Shown: positions 16,616 through 24,657 of the stretch, piece after piece
Layout of the letters: each line of letters opens with the position of its first letter
Numbering within the stretch: position 1 is the first letter of the stretch
NCBI GenBank assembly: GCA_910578735.1
Contig: CAJTSQ010000002.1
Coordinates: 79,517-143,516 of the forward strand
Direction: 5' to 3'
Source: an uncultured Oscillospiraceae bacterium
GTDB lineage: Bacteria > Bacillota > Clostridia > Oscillospirales > Oscillospiraceae
Length of the DNA: 64,000 bases
Position numbers and translations under genes: made by a program
The notes under the pieces: generated by a model
The model's input: only the letters and a program-made list of their open reading frames with translations
Told to the model about the DNA's origin: nothing
Database searches by the model: none

Positions 16616-17491
16616 TTACATTTCCAGCACTTCCCGCTGCGTTACCTTGTTGACCAAGGCGGACAGCAGGAAGGAGAACAGGAAGATAATCACGCCGGCG
16701 GCCATGGAGTAGCCGTAGAGGCCGGCGTCCTTCTGGGCGTACATGAAGCTCAGGCCCACATCGGCCATGCCGGGGGCTACCATGGACTTGACGAACAGGA
16801 AGGCCATATTGATGGTGGAGATGATAAAGAAGGTGAGGGTGGTGCGGATGTTGGTCCAGATCAGAGGCAGGGTGAGCTGGAAGAACTGGGTCAGCCGGCC
16901 CGCGCCGTCCAGCCCGGCGCTTTCATAGAGGCTGGCGGGGACCGCGGACATGGAGGCCATGTACATCACCATGTAGTAGCCGATGGCCTGCCATACCATG
17001 GCGATGATGATGCTGACGATGACCATGGGCTGGGTTTTCCAGAGAATCTCAATATTCCGCCCGGCGAAGAAGGTGAAGATATTGTTCAGCATGCCGGTGG
17101 TGTCCGGCTTGTAGATGGCGGAGAAAATGCCGGCGATGACCACGATGGACAGAATATTGGGGATGTAAAAGACGATGCGGAAGAAATTCTGTCCCTTGAT
17201 TTTCTCTCGGGTGAGGATGGCGGCAAAGACAATGGCGAAAAAGAAGGTGATGATGGTTACGGTGACGATGAGCAGGATGGTATTCTGCATGGAGGTGATG
17301 AACTTGGTATCCTTGAACAGGACCTGGAAGTTGCTCATCCCCACGAAGGTCTCGGTGGGGGAGTAGGCCCCCCGCTCGAAGAGGGACATGCGGAACACGT
17401 TGATCGTGGGCATGACCATGAATAGGAAAAACAGGATGGCTGCCGGGGCCACGCACAGGACGATGAACCGGCTGCGGCTTTTGCTGCGCAT
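16616..17491 (-). CDS. Carbohydrate ABC transporter permease (MalF/UgpA type)
   Basis: Permease of 291 residues with about six membrane helices and an EAA-like loop (YESAGLDGAGRLTQFFQLTLP). I chose the ATG at 17491, which has AAAGGAG eight bases upstream. A longer frame exists but would begin inside the intercistronic stem-loop. It lies 12 bp before the MalG-type gene and 87 bp after the binding-protein gene, the usual order of CUT1 sugar importers. Confidence 0.9.
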   Translation of the reverse strand: MRSKSRSRFIVLCVAPAAILFFLFMVMPTINVFRMSLFERGAYSPTETFVGMSNFQVLFKDTKFITSMQNTILLIVTVTIITFFFAIVFAAILTREKIKGQNFFRIVFYIPNILSIVVIAGIFSAIYKPDTTGMLNNIFTFFAGRNIEILWKTQPMVIVSIIIAMVWQAIGYYMVMYMASMSAVPASLYESAGLDGAGRLTQFFQLTLPLIWTNIRTTLTFFIISTINMAFLFVKSMVAPGMADVGLSFMYAQKDAGLYGYSMAAGVIIFLFSFLLSALVNKVTQREVLEM

Positions 17492-17522
17492 GGGATCGCT
17501 CCTTTCTCTCTGGAATTTGACA

Positions 17523-17555
17523 GGCGGCGGTGAGCAGGTGCTGCCCACCGCCGCC
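17523..17555 (-). promoter_or_regulatory. Stem-loop between binding protein and permeases
   Basis: GGCGGCGGTG and CACCGCCGCC pair perfectly around a 13-base loop, with no T-run after them in the direction of transcription. Such elements commonly protect the binding-protein mRNA and lower permease expression. The function here is inferred. Confidence 0.6.
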
Positions 17556-17578
17556 CACTTACGGCCTATGCGATTTTT

Positions 17579-18973
17579 TTATTTTACAACCAGGTTGGCC
17601 CGCATCTGGTCGCTGGCGGCCTTGATGTCGCTGACCCACTGGTCCTTGGTGATCTGGCCGCTGACCAGGGCGTTGACGGGGTCGAGGAAGACCTCGCGCA
17701 CGGTGCCCAGACCGGCCACTGACTCATAGGCGGAGAAGATGCCGACCACGGCGCTGGCGCCGGTGTCGTAGATGGAGTAGAACATCACATTGTCGCCCTC
17801 CAGCTTGCTGACAATGCCGTTGACGGGCTGGACCGCGCCGCCCTTGAGGAAGATATCCACGGCCTTGTCGCTGTACACGAAAGCCACAAACTGCTTGGCG
17901 GCGTCCACGTTGGCAGCGCCGGAGGGGATCCAGATCTGCTCCAGGAAGGAGTAGCTGGCACCGGCGCCTCCGGCCTTGGCGGCGGGCAGGGCGCACATGC
18001 CCCACTCAAAGCCGTCGGCCCGGGGAGCCTCGGCCATCTCGCCAGGCAGCCAGGTGCCGTTGGGGCAGAACAGGGCCTTGTTTTCCAGAATCAGCTGCTG
18101 GTTCTGGCTGAAGTCAGTCTCGTTAGCCTGGGCGGGGGTGACAGGGTTTGTGTACTCCGCCAGCTTGGCGATGATGTCGAAGCACTGCTGGCCCTCGGGG
18201 GTGTCCCAGATGCCCTCGGCGTAGGAGGTGGCCTTGTTGAAGAAGTCGGGGCCGCCCACGGAGTACATCAGGGCGTACAGGAAGGCGTCAAAGTAGCCGG
18301 TGGTGGGGTAGGTGAACAGCCAGATATCCTCGGCCTTGGCCTTGTCGCCCAGCTCCCACATCTCATCCCAGGTGGTGGGGACAGTCCAGCCCTTTTCGGC
18401 AAAGAGGCCGGCGTTGTAGAACAGGCCGCAGGGGGAGTAGAACATGGGGGCCAGATAGGTCTTGCCGTCGCCGTAGGGGTTGGTGGCGTTGGTGCCCACC
18501 ATGGAGGGCATGACCTTGCTGGAGACAGTGGCGCTCTCGCCGGGGATGGTCATGGACAGCACGTCGCTGATGTCGGCGATGAGACGGTCCTTGATGAACT
18601 GCTCGGTGAGGCCCTTCTCACGGCCGGTGGCCAGCAGCACTACGTCGGGGTAGTCGCCGCCCTGCATGGAGGGGCCGATGACATCTTCCAGGTTTTTCTC
18701 CAAGGTCAGCTCCACCTCGATGCCGGTCTCGGCGGTAAAGGCGTCGCAGACCTCTTTCCACATGCCGGGATAGGTGGTCTCATAGCCGGAGGACAGGGCG
18801 GCCAGCTTGATGGGGCCGGCGGGGGTCTGGGGGGTGCTGGCGTCGCCCTGGCTGGAGCTGGCGTCGGCGGGCGGGTTGTTGGACTGAGCGGGCGCGGGCG
18901 CGCCGCCGCAGCCGGCCAGCAGGGACAGAGACATGGCCGACGCAAGGAGCAGGCTGAGAAGTTTTTTCATCAT
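17579..18973 (-). CDS. Extracellular sugar-binding lipoprotein of an ABC transporter
   Basis: Solute-binding protein of 464 residues (SBP_bac family, CUT1 size). The signal peptide ends in a lipobox (SLLAGCGG, Cys about residue 22), then a low-complexity Ala/Pro/Ser/Gln linker, then the binding domain. The start at 18973 is the first of two ATGs, six bases after GGAGG. It is the first gene of the GH112 operon and divergent from an AraC-type regulator. The ligand is inferred to be galacto-N-biose or lacto-N-biose. Confidence 0.9.
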   Translation of the reverse strand: MMKKLLSLLLASAMSLSLLAGCGGAPAPAQSNNPPADASSSQGDASTPQTPAGPIKLAALSSGYETTYPGMWKEVCDAFTAETGIEVELTLEKNLEDVIGPSMQGGDYPDVVLLATGREKGLTEQFIKDRLIADISDVLSMTIPGESATVSSKVMPSMVGTNATNPYGDGKTYLAPMFYSPCGLFYNAGLFAEKGWTVPTTWDEMWELGDKAKAEDIWLFTYPTTGYFDAFLYALMYSVGGPDFFNKATSYAEGIWDTPEGQQCFDIIAKLAEYTNPVTPAQANETDFSQNQQLILENKALFCPNGTWLPGEMAEAPRADGFEWGMCALPAAKAGGAGASYSFLEQIWIPSGAANVDAAKQFVAFVYSDKAVDIFLKGGAVQPVNGIVSKLEGDNVMFYSIYDTGASAVVGIFSAYESVAGLGTVREVFLDPVNALVSGQITKDQWVSDIKAASDQMRANLVVK

Positions 18974-19239
18974 TTCTAACCTCCTAAAATTGTTGGATAC
19001 ACGCAGGTGACCAGATGACACCGGTCAATGTAATCAGTATATCTGTCCCGCCCGCCGGGCAAAAGTCCTGTTCTTGCGCTTATCTTTAGAGATATTGCTA
19101 TTTTTGTATAAATGTGAATAATACATCGGATACTGTCCCTTCTTTCGGGATATTAGATAACTTGCCAAAGGAATCCGTCCCCGCTGCGCTGGAGTAATTT
19201 ACAAAGACAGAGCAAAAAAACCGAGCAAAAAAATAGAAG
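18974..19239. promoter_or_regulatory. Control region between the GH112 operon and its AraC-type regulator
   Basis: About 270 bases without a gene. On the minus strand TATACT at 19036-19041 is a candidate -10 for the sugar operon, with TTTTGC 17 bases or TTGCCC 15 bases upstream. The weak -35 fits a promoter that needs an activator. No clear inverted repeat was found. Confidence 0.4.
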
Positions 19240-19268
19240 TTGCACAACGGGAGAAAAGGAATTATAAT
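19240..19268 (+). promoter_or_regulatory. Promoter of the AraC-type regulator
   Basis: TTGCAC, 17 bases, TATAAT on the plus strand. Transcription would begin near 19275, only a few bases before the ATG at 19281. This is one reason to prefer the GTG at 19329 as the start. Confidence 0.7.
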
Positions 19269-19328
19269 GGACCTGGAATCATGATTTTGAGGATTTTCGT
19301 AAAATTGCGCAGGCGGGAGGCGGACGGT

Positions 19329-20171
19329 GTGAGCAGTTATCAATACAGCTTTTCCCGGGCGGCGGCGGAGCCGCCGCCCGGCCGTGGGAGCCCGCGGCTG
19401 AACTACCTCTCCAAAACCCAGTACTCGGAGGATTGGAACTCCCACCTCCACGCCCACGGCTGTGCCGAGCTGTTTTTCATCACCGACGGCCATGGGCGGT
19501 TCCGCACCCAGTATGAGGACTTCCCTGTGGGAATCCACGACCTGATCATTGTAAACGCTAACGTACTCCACACCGAATTGAGCCAGATAGACAGCCCGCT
19601 GGAGTACATCGTGCTGGGGGTGGAGGGGCTGGAGGCCACGGGCGGGGCAAACGGGTACACCATGCTCCACCTCCACAGCGGCTGGCAGGAGCTTCAGAGC
19701 TGCCTGGAGCTGATGCTCCAGGAGGCTGGGGAGAAGCGGCCCAGCTATGAAAAAGTGTGCCGCCATCTGCTGGAGGTGGTTCTGGTCTGCCTGGAGCGGC
19801 AGGACAGCCTGTCTCTGTCCGGCGGGCCGGACGGCTCCCGGCCCAGCCGGGAGTGCGCCCTGGTCCGGCGGTACATCGACAATCACTTCAAGGAGAACCT
19901 GACTTTAGACCAGCTGGCACAGCTGGCCCACGTCAACAAGTACCACCTGGCCCACGCCTTCCGCCGGGAGTTCGGCGACTCCCCCATCAGCTACCTGATC
20001 TCCCGGCGGGTGGAGGAGAGCCGCTTCCTTCTGCGGGAGACGGACCACACCCTCTCCCTCATCGCCCAGATGCTGGGGTTCTCCTCCCCCAGCTACTTCT
20101 CCCAGTGCTTCCGCCGGGTGGAGGGAGTCAGCCCCATTGAGTACCGCAGGCAGCACCGGACCAACCCCTGA
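19329..20171 (+). CDS. AraC-family transcriptional regulator
   Basis: Regulator of 280 residues: an N-terminal cupin-like ligand domain (HLHAHGCAELFFITDGHGRF) and two C-terminal helix-turn-helix units (LTLDQLAQLAHVNKYHLAHA and HTLSLIAQMLGFSSPSYFSQ, then FRRVEGVSPIEYR). I prefer the GTG start at 19329, which has GGGAGG eight bases upstream. An ATG at 19281 would add 16 basic residues but lacks a ribosome site. Its divergent position points to activation of the sugar-uptake and GH112 operon. Confidence 0.88.
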   Translation: MSSYQYSFSRAAAEPPPGRGSPRLNYLSKTQYSEDWNSHLHAHGCAELFFITDGHGRFRTQYEDFPVGIHDLIIVNANVLHTELSQIDSPLEYIVLGVEGLEATGGANGYTMLHLHSGWQELQSCLELMLQEAGEKRPSYEKVCRHLLEVVLVCLERQDSLSLSGGPDGSRPSRECALVRRYIDNHFKENLTLDQLAQLAHVNKYHLAHAFRREFGDSPISYLISRRVEESRFLLRETDHTLSLIAQMLGFSSPSYFSQCFRRVEGVSPIEYRRQHRTNP

Positions 20172-20189
20172 TGCAAGGAGGTTTTTTCA

Positions 20190-20786
20190 ATGATAGAAAT
20201 GATCGGATATCTGGGTTCCGCGCTGGTGGTCGTGTCCATGCTGATGTCGTCCGTAGTCAAGCTGCGGGTCATCAACACCATAGGCAGCGGGATCTTCGCG
20301 GCCTATGCCCTAATGATCCACTCCTATCCCACGGCGCTGATGAACATCTGCCTGGTGGGCATCAATGTTTACAATCTGGTTAAGCTGAACCAGAAGGAAC
20401 AGAACTACACCCTGGTGGAAGCCGCAAGGGGAGACGCCCTTCTGGCCTATCTGCTGGACTACTACCGGGAGGACATACAGGCCTACTTCCCCGCCTTTTC
20501 CGAAGGCGGCGAGGCGGAACGGGCCTATATCGTCTGCCACAAGGGCAATCCGGCGGGCGTGCTGCTGGGAAACGACAGCGGGCCAGGAACTGTGAACGTG
20601 CTGCTGGACTACTCCACGCCCACCTACCGCGACTGCTCCATCGGGGCCTATCTGTACGCCAGGCTTCCCGCCCAAGGAGTCCGCACCCTTATCTTCAGAG
20701 GGCAGGCCTCCCAGGCCCACGCCGCCTACCTCATCAAAATGGGCTTTGCCCAGGAGCAGGGGGCCTACATCAAGCATCTGGGCTGA
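20190..20786 (+). CDS. YgjV-family inner-membrane protein with C-terminal GNAT-like domain
   Basis: Protein of 198 residues. Residues 1-66 form three hydrophobic helices of the YgjV type. Residues 70-198 resemble a GNAT acetyltransferase fold, ending in AYLIKMGFAQEQGAYIKHL, the usual last strand and helix of that fold. GGAGG lies ten bases before the ATG, 18 bp after the regulator stop, so it may be co-transcribed with it. The substrate is unknown. This architecture is, to my knowledge, recurrent in YgjV-like proteins rather than a new fusion. Confidence 0.65.
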   Translation: MIEMIGYLGSALVVVSMLMSSVVKLRVINTIGSGIFAAYALMIHSYPTALMNICLVGINVYNLVKLNQKEQNYTLVEAARGDALLAYLLDYYREDIQAYFPAFSEGGEAERAYIVCHKGNPAGVLLGNDSGPGTVNVLLDYSTPTYRDCSIGAYLYARLPAQGVRTLIFRGQASQAHAAYLIKMGFAQEQGAYIKHLG

Positions 20787-20914
20787 GGCCGGCACCCGGG
20801 CCTGGCCCCAACGCCTTTCCATCGCGCTGTCCGGACCGATCTCCCCCCTCCCGCATAAAATGGTACAGCGCTATTTGAAAGGAGTATCCGGACCTTTTGT
20901 CCGGTTTCAGACCT

Positions 20915-21823
20915 ATGAGTTTTCATTACTATCTCACCCCGATCGGGCGGTCCGACCCCGGGGCAGAGCCCATGATCCCCCTGCCCTACCCCGGCGAAGG
21001 GGGCCCGGTCTACCCGGGAGACGATCCGGCGGCGGAACCGGTCATCCCCCTGCCCTACCCCGGTGAAGGGGGCCCGGTCTATCCGGGAGACGATCCGGCA
21101 GCGGAACCGGTCATCCCCCTGCCCTACCCCGGCGAGGGAGGCCCGGTCTATCCGGGAAACAGCGGCTGGGTCCAGCCCGGCGCATCCAGGGTCCGCTTTC
21201 TGAACGCGGCCTACAGTTACCCTCCCCTGCGGATCGACCTGTCCAATGGCCGGTTTGTCAACCGGCTGGGTTACACCTCCATAACCGGTTACGGCCGGGT
21301 CCGGGCCGGCTATCAGACCGTGACGGTGTCCGGCAGCGCCAACGGCCGCATCTACCTCCAGCGGTCCCTCCCCTTCCAGGCCGGCGGGATCATGACCGTC
21401 GCCGTCATTCGTACTGCCGGCGGCCTGGACCTGCTCCCCGTCGCGGACACCTGCTGCCGGCCCTCCAACGGCTGGGCCAACTTCCGCGTGGGCAACCTGG
21501 CCTTCAACAGCAGCCCGCTGGACGTCCTCATGAGCGACGGCCGGGTGGTCTTCGGCGATCTGCGGTACAAGGAGGTCGCCTCCTTCCGGCGCATCCAGCC
21601 CGGAGCCTACCGGTTCTTCTACGCCGACACCGACATGTCCCCCATGGCCTCCTCCTTGAGTATCGAATCCCTGGACCCGGCCTGGCTGGACATCCATCCC
21701 CCCCTGGAGACCTTCGGCTCGGTCTACCTGAACATCTCCCCCGGAGAAAACTGCACAGTCTACCTGCTCCAAAGCGGGAATGGACGCAATAACATCCAAA
21801 ACATGATCTTGACAGACGGTTGA
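20915..21823 (+). CDS. DUF4397-domain protein with three proline-rich tandem repeats
   Basis: Protein of 302 residues from the ATG at 20915. The N-terminus (about 17-85) holds three near-perfect 23-residue repeats, core IPLPYPGEGGPVYPG. A DUF4397-like beta-rich domain follows (VRFLNAAYSYPPLRIDLSNG, and a second unit from about 155), as found in surface adhesion-like proteins. No signal peptide or anchor is visible, which is odd for that family; similar proteins occur in spore-forming clostridia. The start is uncertain: the ATG has no ribosome site, while a TTG at 20897 has GGAG 12 bases upstream. Confidence 0.65.
   Translation: MSFHYYLTPIGRSDPGAEPMIPLPYPGEGGPVYPGDDPAAEPVIPLPYPGEGGPVYPGDDPAAEPVIPLPYPGEGGPVYPGNSGWVQPGASRVRFLNAAYSYPPLRIDLSNGRFVNRLGYTSITGYGRVRAGYQTVTVSGSANGRIYLQRSLPFQAGGIMTVAVIRTAGGLDLLPVADTCCRPSNGWANFRVGNLAFNSSPLDVLMSDGRVVFGDLRYKEVASFRRIQPGAYRFFYADTDMSPMASSLSIESLDPAWLDIHPPLETFGSVYLNISPGENCTVYLLQSGNGRNNIQNMILTDG
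20964..21170 (+). repeat. Three 69-bp tandem repeats inside the DUF4397 gene
   Basis: The segment beginning CTGCCCTACCCCGG recurs at 20981 and 21050 and again 69 bases later, with a few silent differences. Each unit encodes 23 residues rich in Pro, Gly and acidic residues. Confidence 0.85.
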
Positions 21824-21836
21824 GACCGCCGACCGA

Positions 21837-21865
21837 GAGAGACGCCTGGTGCGTCTCTCTTTTTT
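21837..21865 (+). terminator. Terminator after the DUF4397 gene
   Basis: A GAGAGACGC / GCGTCTCTC stem with a five-base loop is followed by TTTTTT. Its T-run directly abuts the codB promoter. Confidence 0.9.
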
Positions 21866-21866
21866 C

Positions 21867-21895
21867 TTGTCATCCGGTCAGTATTGTAGTATAAT
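21867..21895 (+). promoter_or_regulatory. Promoter of codBA
   Basis: TTGTCA, 17 bases, TATAAT. Transcription would start near 21902, about 20 bases before the codB ATG, so there is little room for a riboswitch. No purine aptamer was seen. Confidence 0.8.
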
Positions 21896-21922
21896 TTTCC
21901 CAAAAAAGAGGAGGCGGTTCCA

Positions 21923-23164
21923 ATGGCACAGCACACCGGTCCGCGCCGGAGCGCGGACGACGACTATTCCCTGGAGGCAGTCCCCACCGAGGCCCGCAAG
22001 GGCTTTTGGAGCATGTTCGTAGTGATGATGGGCTTCACCTTCTTCTCCGCCAGCATGAGTGTGGGGGCCAAGCTGGGCAACGGTCTGGACCTGAGCGGCT
22101 TTGTCTGGGCGGTGGTCATCGGCGGCATCATCCTGGGGGCCTACACCGGCGGCCTGGCCTACATCGGCTGCGACACCGGCCTCACCCTTGACCTGCTGGC
22201 CCAGCACTCCTTCGGGCTGGCCGGCTCCAAGCTGGCCTCGGTGCTCATCGCCTTCACTCAGATCGGCTGGTTCGGCGTGGGCGTGGCCATGTTCGCCATC
22301 CCGGCGGCGGAGCTGCTGGGGGTCAGCTCCATCGTTCTGGTCGCCGCAGCCGGGCTGTGCATGACGGCCTCGGCCTACTTCGGCATCAAGGCCCTCACCA
22401 TCGTCAGCGCCGTCTCCGTCCCCCTCATCGCCGCCCTGGGCATCTACTCCATGTCCCTGTCCGCCGCAGAGGGCGGAGGGCTCACCGCTATCTTTGCCAA
22501 GTCCTCGGGCAGCCTGTCGGTGTTGGCCGGGACAGGGCTGGTGATCGGCTCCTTTGTCAGCGGCGGCACCGCCACCCCCAACTTCGTCCGCTTCGCCAAG
22601 AATAACACGGTGGCCGTGTCCACCACGGTGATCGCCTTCTTTCTGGGCAACTCCCTTATGTTCGCCTTCGGGGCTGTGGGGGGCGCCTTCACCGGTAAGG
22701 ACGACATCTTCTACGTGATGATCGCCCAGGGCCTGGCCATCCCCGCCCTCATCGTGCTGGGGGCCAACATCTGGACCACCAACAACAACGCCCTGTACAC
22801 CGGCGGCCTGGGGCTGACCAACATCACCGGCCTGCGGCAGAAGCCCATGACTCTGGTCTCCGGCATCGTGGGCACCGCGGCGGCCATCTGGCTGTATAAC
22901 AACTTTGTGGGCTGGCTCAACTTTCTCAACGCCACCCTGCCCCCGGTGGGCATCATTGTCATGCTGGACTACTTCCTCCACCGGGAGGACTACCGCGCCG
23001 GGGCCGCCCCTGTCCTGCGCGTACACTGGGGCTCCATCGCTGGGGTGATCGCAGGGGCCCTGGTGGGCAACTTTGTCCCTGTGGGCATCACCTCCCTCAA
23101 TGCCATGTTTGCCGCCGCCCTCTGTTACCTGGCCGCGGACAGGCTGGTCTATTCCAAGAGGTGA
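21923..23164 (+). CDS. codB: Cytosine permease
   Basis: NCS1-family transporter of 413 residues with about twelve membrane helices. The family pattern is visible in GFTFFSASMSVGAKLGNG near helix 1, ITGLRQKP, and the C-terminal GIIVMLDYFLHR. GAGGAGGCGG precedes the ATG. It sits upstream of the cytosine deaminase, so the pair forms a cytosine salvage operon. Uptake of cytosine with a cation is known for CodB. Substrate identity here rests on the codA neighbour. Confidence 0.88.
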   Translation: MAQHTGPRRSADDDYSLEAVPTEARKGFWSMFVVMMGFTFFSASMSVGAKLGNGLDLSGFVWAVVIGGIILGAYTGGLAYIGCDTGLTLDLLAQHSFGLAGSKLASVLIAFTQIGWFGVGVAMFAIPAAELLGVSSIVLVAAAGLCMTASAYFGIKALTIVSAVSVPLIAALGIYSMSLSAAEGGGLTAIFAKSSGSLSVLAGTGLVIGSFVSGGTATPNFVRFAKNNTVAVSTTVIAFFLGNSLMFAFGAVGGAFTGKDDIFYVMIAQGLAIPALIVLGANIWTTNNNALYTGGLGLTNITGLRQKPMTLVSGIVGTAAAIWLYNNFVGWLNFLNATLPPVGIIVMLDYFLHREDYRAGAAPVLRVHWGSIAGVIAGALVGNFVPVGITSLNAMFAAALCYLAADRLVYSKR

Positions 23165-23187
23165 TCCAGCAGGGTGCTGCGGGCGGC

Positions 23188-23214
23188 GCCCCTGCTCCAT
23201 ATACCTGCAGGGGC
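23188..23214 (+). other. Stem-loop between codB and codA
   Basis: GCCCCTGC and GCAGGGGC pair around an 11-base loop in the 95-bp gap between the genes, with no T-run. It is probably a mid-operon processing or stability element. Confidence 0.4.
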
Positions 23215-23259
23215 CGCCGCCTCCGGCGGCCCGACTAACACAGAACAAGGAGTGACATT

Positions 23260-24495
23260 ATGCTGATCAAAGGCGTACACATTGAAAACGCGGCGGAGAC
23301 CTCCGACATCCGTGTCACCGGCGGCCAGTTTGAGGAGATCGCCCCCTCCCTGGCCCCCCGTCCCGGCGAGGAGATCATAGACTGCACCGGCAAGCTGGCC
23401 CTGCCCCCCTTCATCGAGTCCCATGTCCACCTGGACACCTGCCTCACCGCCGGAGAACCGGTGTGGAACCAGTCGGGCACCCTCTTCGAAGGTATCCAGT
23501 GCTGGTCTCTGCGGAAGAAGAACCTCACCAAGCAGGACGTGAAGGATCGGGTCCACCGGGCGGTGCGGATGCAGGCCCAGCATGGCGTGCAGTTCGTCCG
23601 CACCCACGTGGACGTCACCGACCCCACCCTCATCGCCATGGAGGCCCTGCTGGAGCTGCGGGAGGAGCTGAAGGACACCATCGACATCCAGGTGGTGGCC
23701 TTCCCCCAGGAAGGCATCGACTCCTTCCCCAATGGCCGGCAGCTGATGGAGGACGCGGTAAAGATGGGGGCCGACGCGGTGGGGGCCATCCCCCACTTCG
23801 AGTTCACTCGGGAGTACGCGGTGGAGTCCCTCAACTTCGCCATGGGGCTGGCCGAGAAGTATGACAGGCTGGTGGATGTCCACTGCGACGAGATCGACGA
23901 CGAGCAGAGCCGGGGGCTGGAGGTACTGGCCGCCCGAGCCTACGAGTCGGGGCTGAAGGACCGGGTTACTGCCAGCCACACCACCGCCATGCACTCCTAC
24001 AACAACGCCTATGTCACCAAGCTGATGCGGCTGCTCACCCTGTCTGAGATCAACTTTGTGTCCAACCCCCTGGTGAACACCCACCTCCAGGGCCGGATGG
24101 ACACCTACCCCAAGCGCCGGGGCATTACCCGGGTGAAGGAGCTGCTGGCCGCAGGGATCAACGTCTCCTTCGGCCACGACGACCTCTTTGACCCCTGGTA
24201 TCCCCTGGGCACCGGCAACATGCGGGACGTAATCTTTATGGGCCTCCACGTGTGCCAGATGATGGGCTATCAGGAGATTATGGACTCCTACCAGCTCATC
24301 TCCACCAATGCCGCCAGAACGCTCCACCTGGGAGACAGCTACGGAATTAAAACAGGCAATCCCGCCAGCTTCCTCGTCCTGGACGCGGACAACTTCTATA
24401 ATGCGCTCAACCAGAAAAGCGAGGTACTCTACTCCTTTAAAAACGGAAGGACTATCGTAAAGAGCACTCCCGCCCGGCGCGATGTGCTGTTTTAA
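23260..24495 (+). CDS. codA: Cytosine deaminase
   Basis: Amidohydrolase-superfamily enzyme of 411 residues that converts cytosine to uracil and ammonia. Metal ligands are visible: HVHLD (residues 55-59), the His of VDVHCDEID (about 207), HTTAMHSY (about 240) and the Asp of FGHDD (about 308). The N-terminal LALPPFIESHVHLD stretch and FGHDDLFDPWY are typical of CodA rather than dihydroorotases or guanine deaminases. AAGGAG precedes the ATG. A related amidohydrolase with isoguanine activity is the main alternative. Confidence 0.88.
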   Translation: MLIKGVHIENAAETSDIRVTGGQFEEIAPSLAPRPGEEIIDCTGKLALPPFIESHVHLDTCLTAGEPVWNQSGTLFEGIQCWSLRKKNLTKQDVKDRVHRAVRMQAQHGVQFVRTHVDVTDPTLIAMEALLELREELKDTIDIQVVAFPQEGIDSFPNGRQLMEDAVKMGADAVGAIPHFEFTREYAVESLNFAMGLAEKYDRLVDVHCDEIDDEQSRGLEVLAARAYESGLKDRVTASHTTAMHSYNNAYVTKLMRLLTLSEINFVSNPLVNTHLQGRMDTYPKRRGITRVKELLAAGINVSFGHDDLFDPWYPLGTGNMRDVIFMGLHVCQMMGYQEIMDSYQLISTNAARTLHLGDSYGIKTGNPASFLVLDADNFYNALNQKSEVLYSFKNGRTIVKSTPARRDVLF

Positions 24496-24555
24496 CGGCC
24501 CGGAATCCCTGATCCGGCATCTTTTCGCCAGCCATGCCGCGCATCCAAAAAGCAG

Positions 24556-24584
24556 TTGAGTTTTCCGCCGTTCTGTGTTATCCT
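24556..24584 (+). promoter_or_regulatory. Promoter of degV
   Basis: TTGAGT, 17 bases, TATCCT with TGT before the -10 (extended -10). It lies about 75 bases before the degV start. Confidence 0.6.
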
Positions 24585-24657
24585 TATGCTATTACCCACC
24601 GGGGCGGCCCGGTCACGGCCCGCCGGCAAGGGGGGCCACGAAACAAAGGAGAACAAT

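Noticed and set aside
15689..17425. A 578-codon plus-strand frame opposite the sugar permeases
   Set aside because: Gly/His/Gln-rich antisense artefact of the permease genes, with no ribosome site.
20190..20786. YgjV-GNAT considered as a novel fusion
   Set aside because: The same two-part layout is, as far as I recall, common among YgjV-family proteins.
20964..21170. Tandem repeats considered as a CRISPR array
   Set aside because: The unit is 69 bp with no unique spacers and lies in frame within a coding sequence.
21867..21922. Purine riboswitch before codBA
   Set aside because: The predicted leader is only about 20 nt, too short for an aptamer.
21878..24327. Long minus-strand frames opposite codB and codA
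   Set aside because: CodB and CodA are clear on the plus strand with promoter and ribosome sites; the minus frames are low-complexity.
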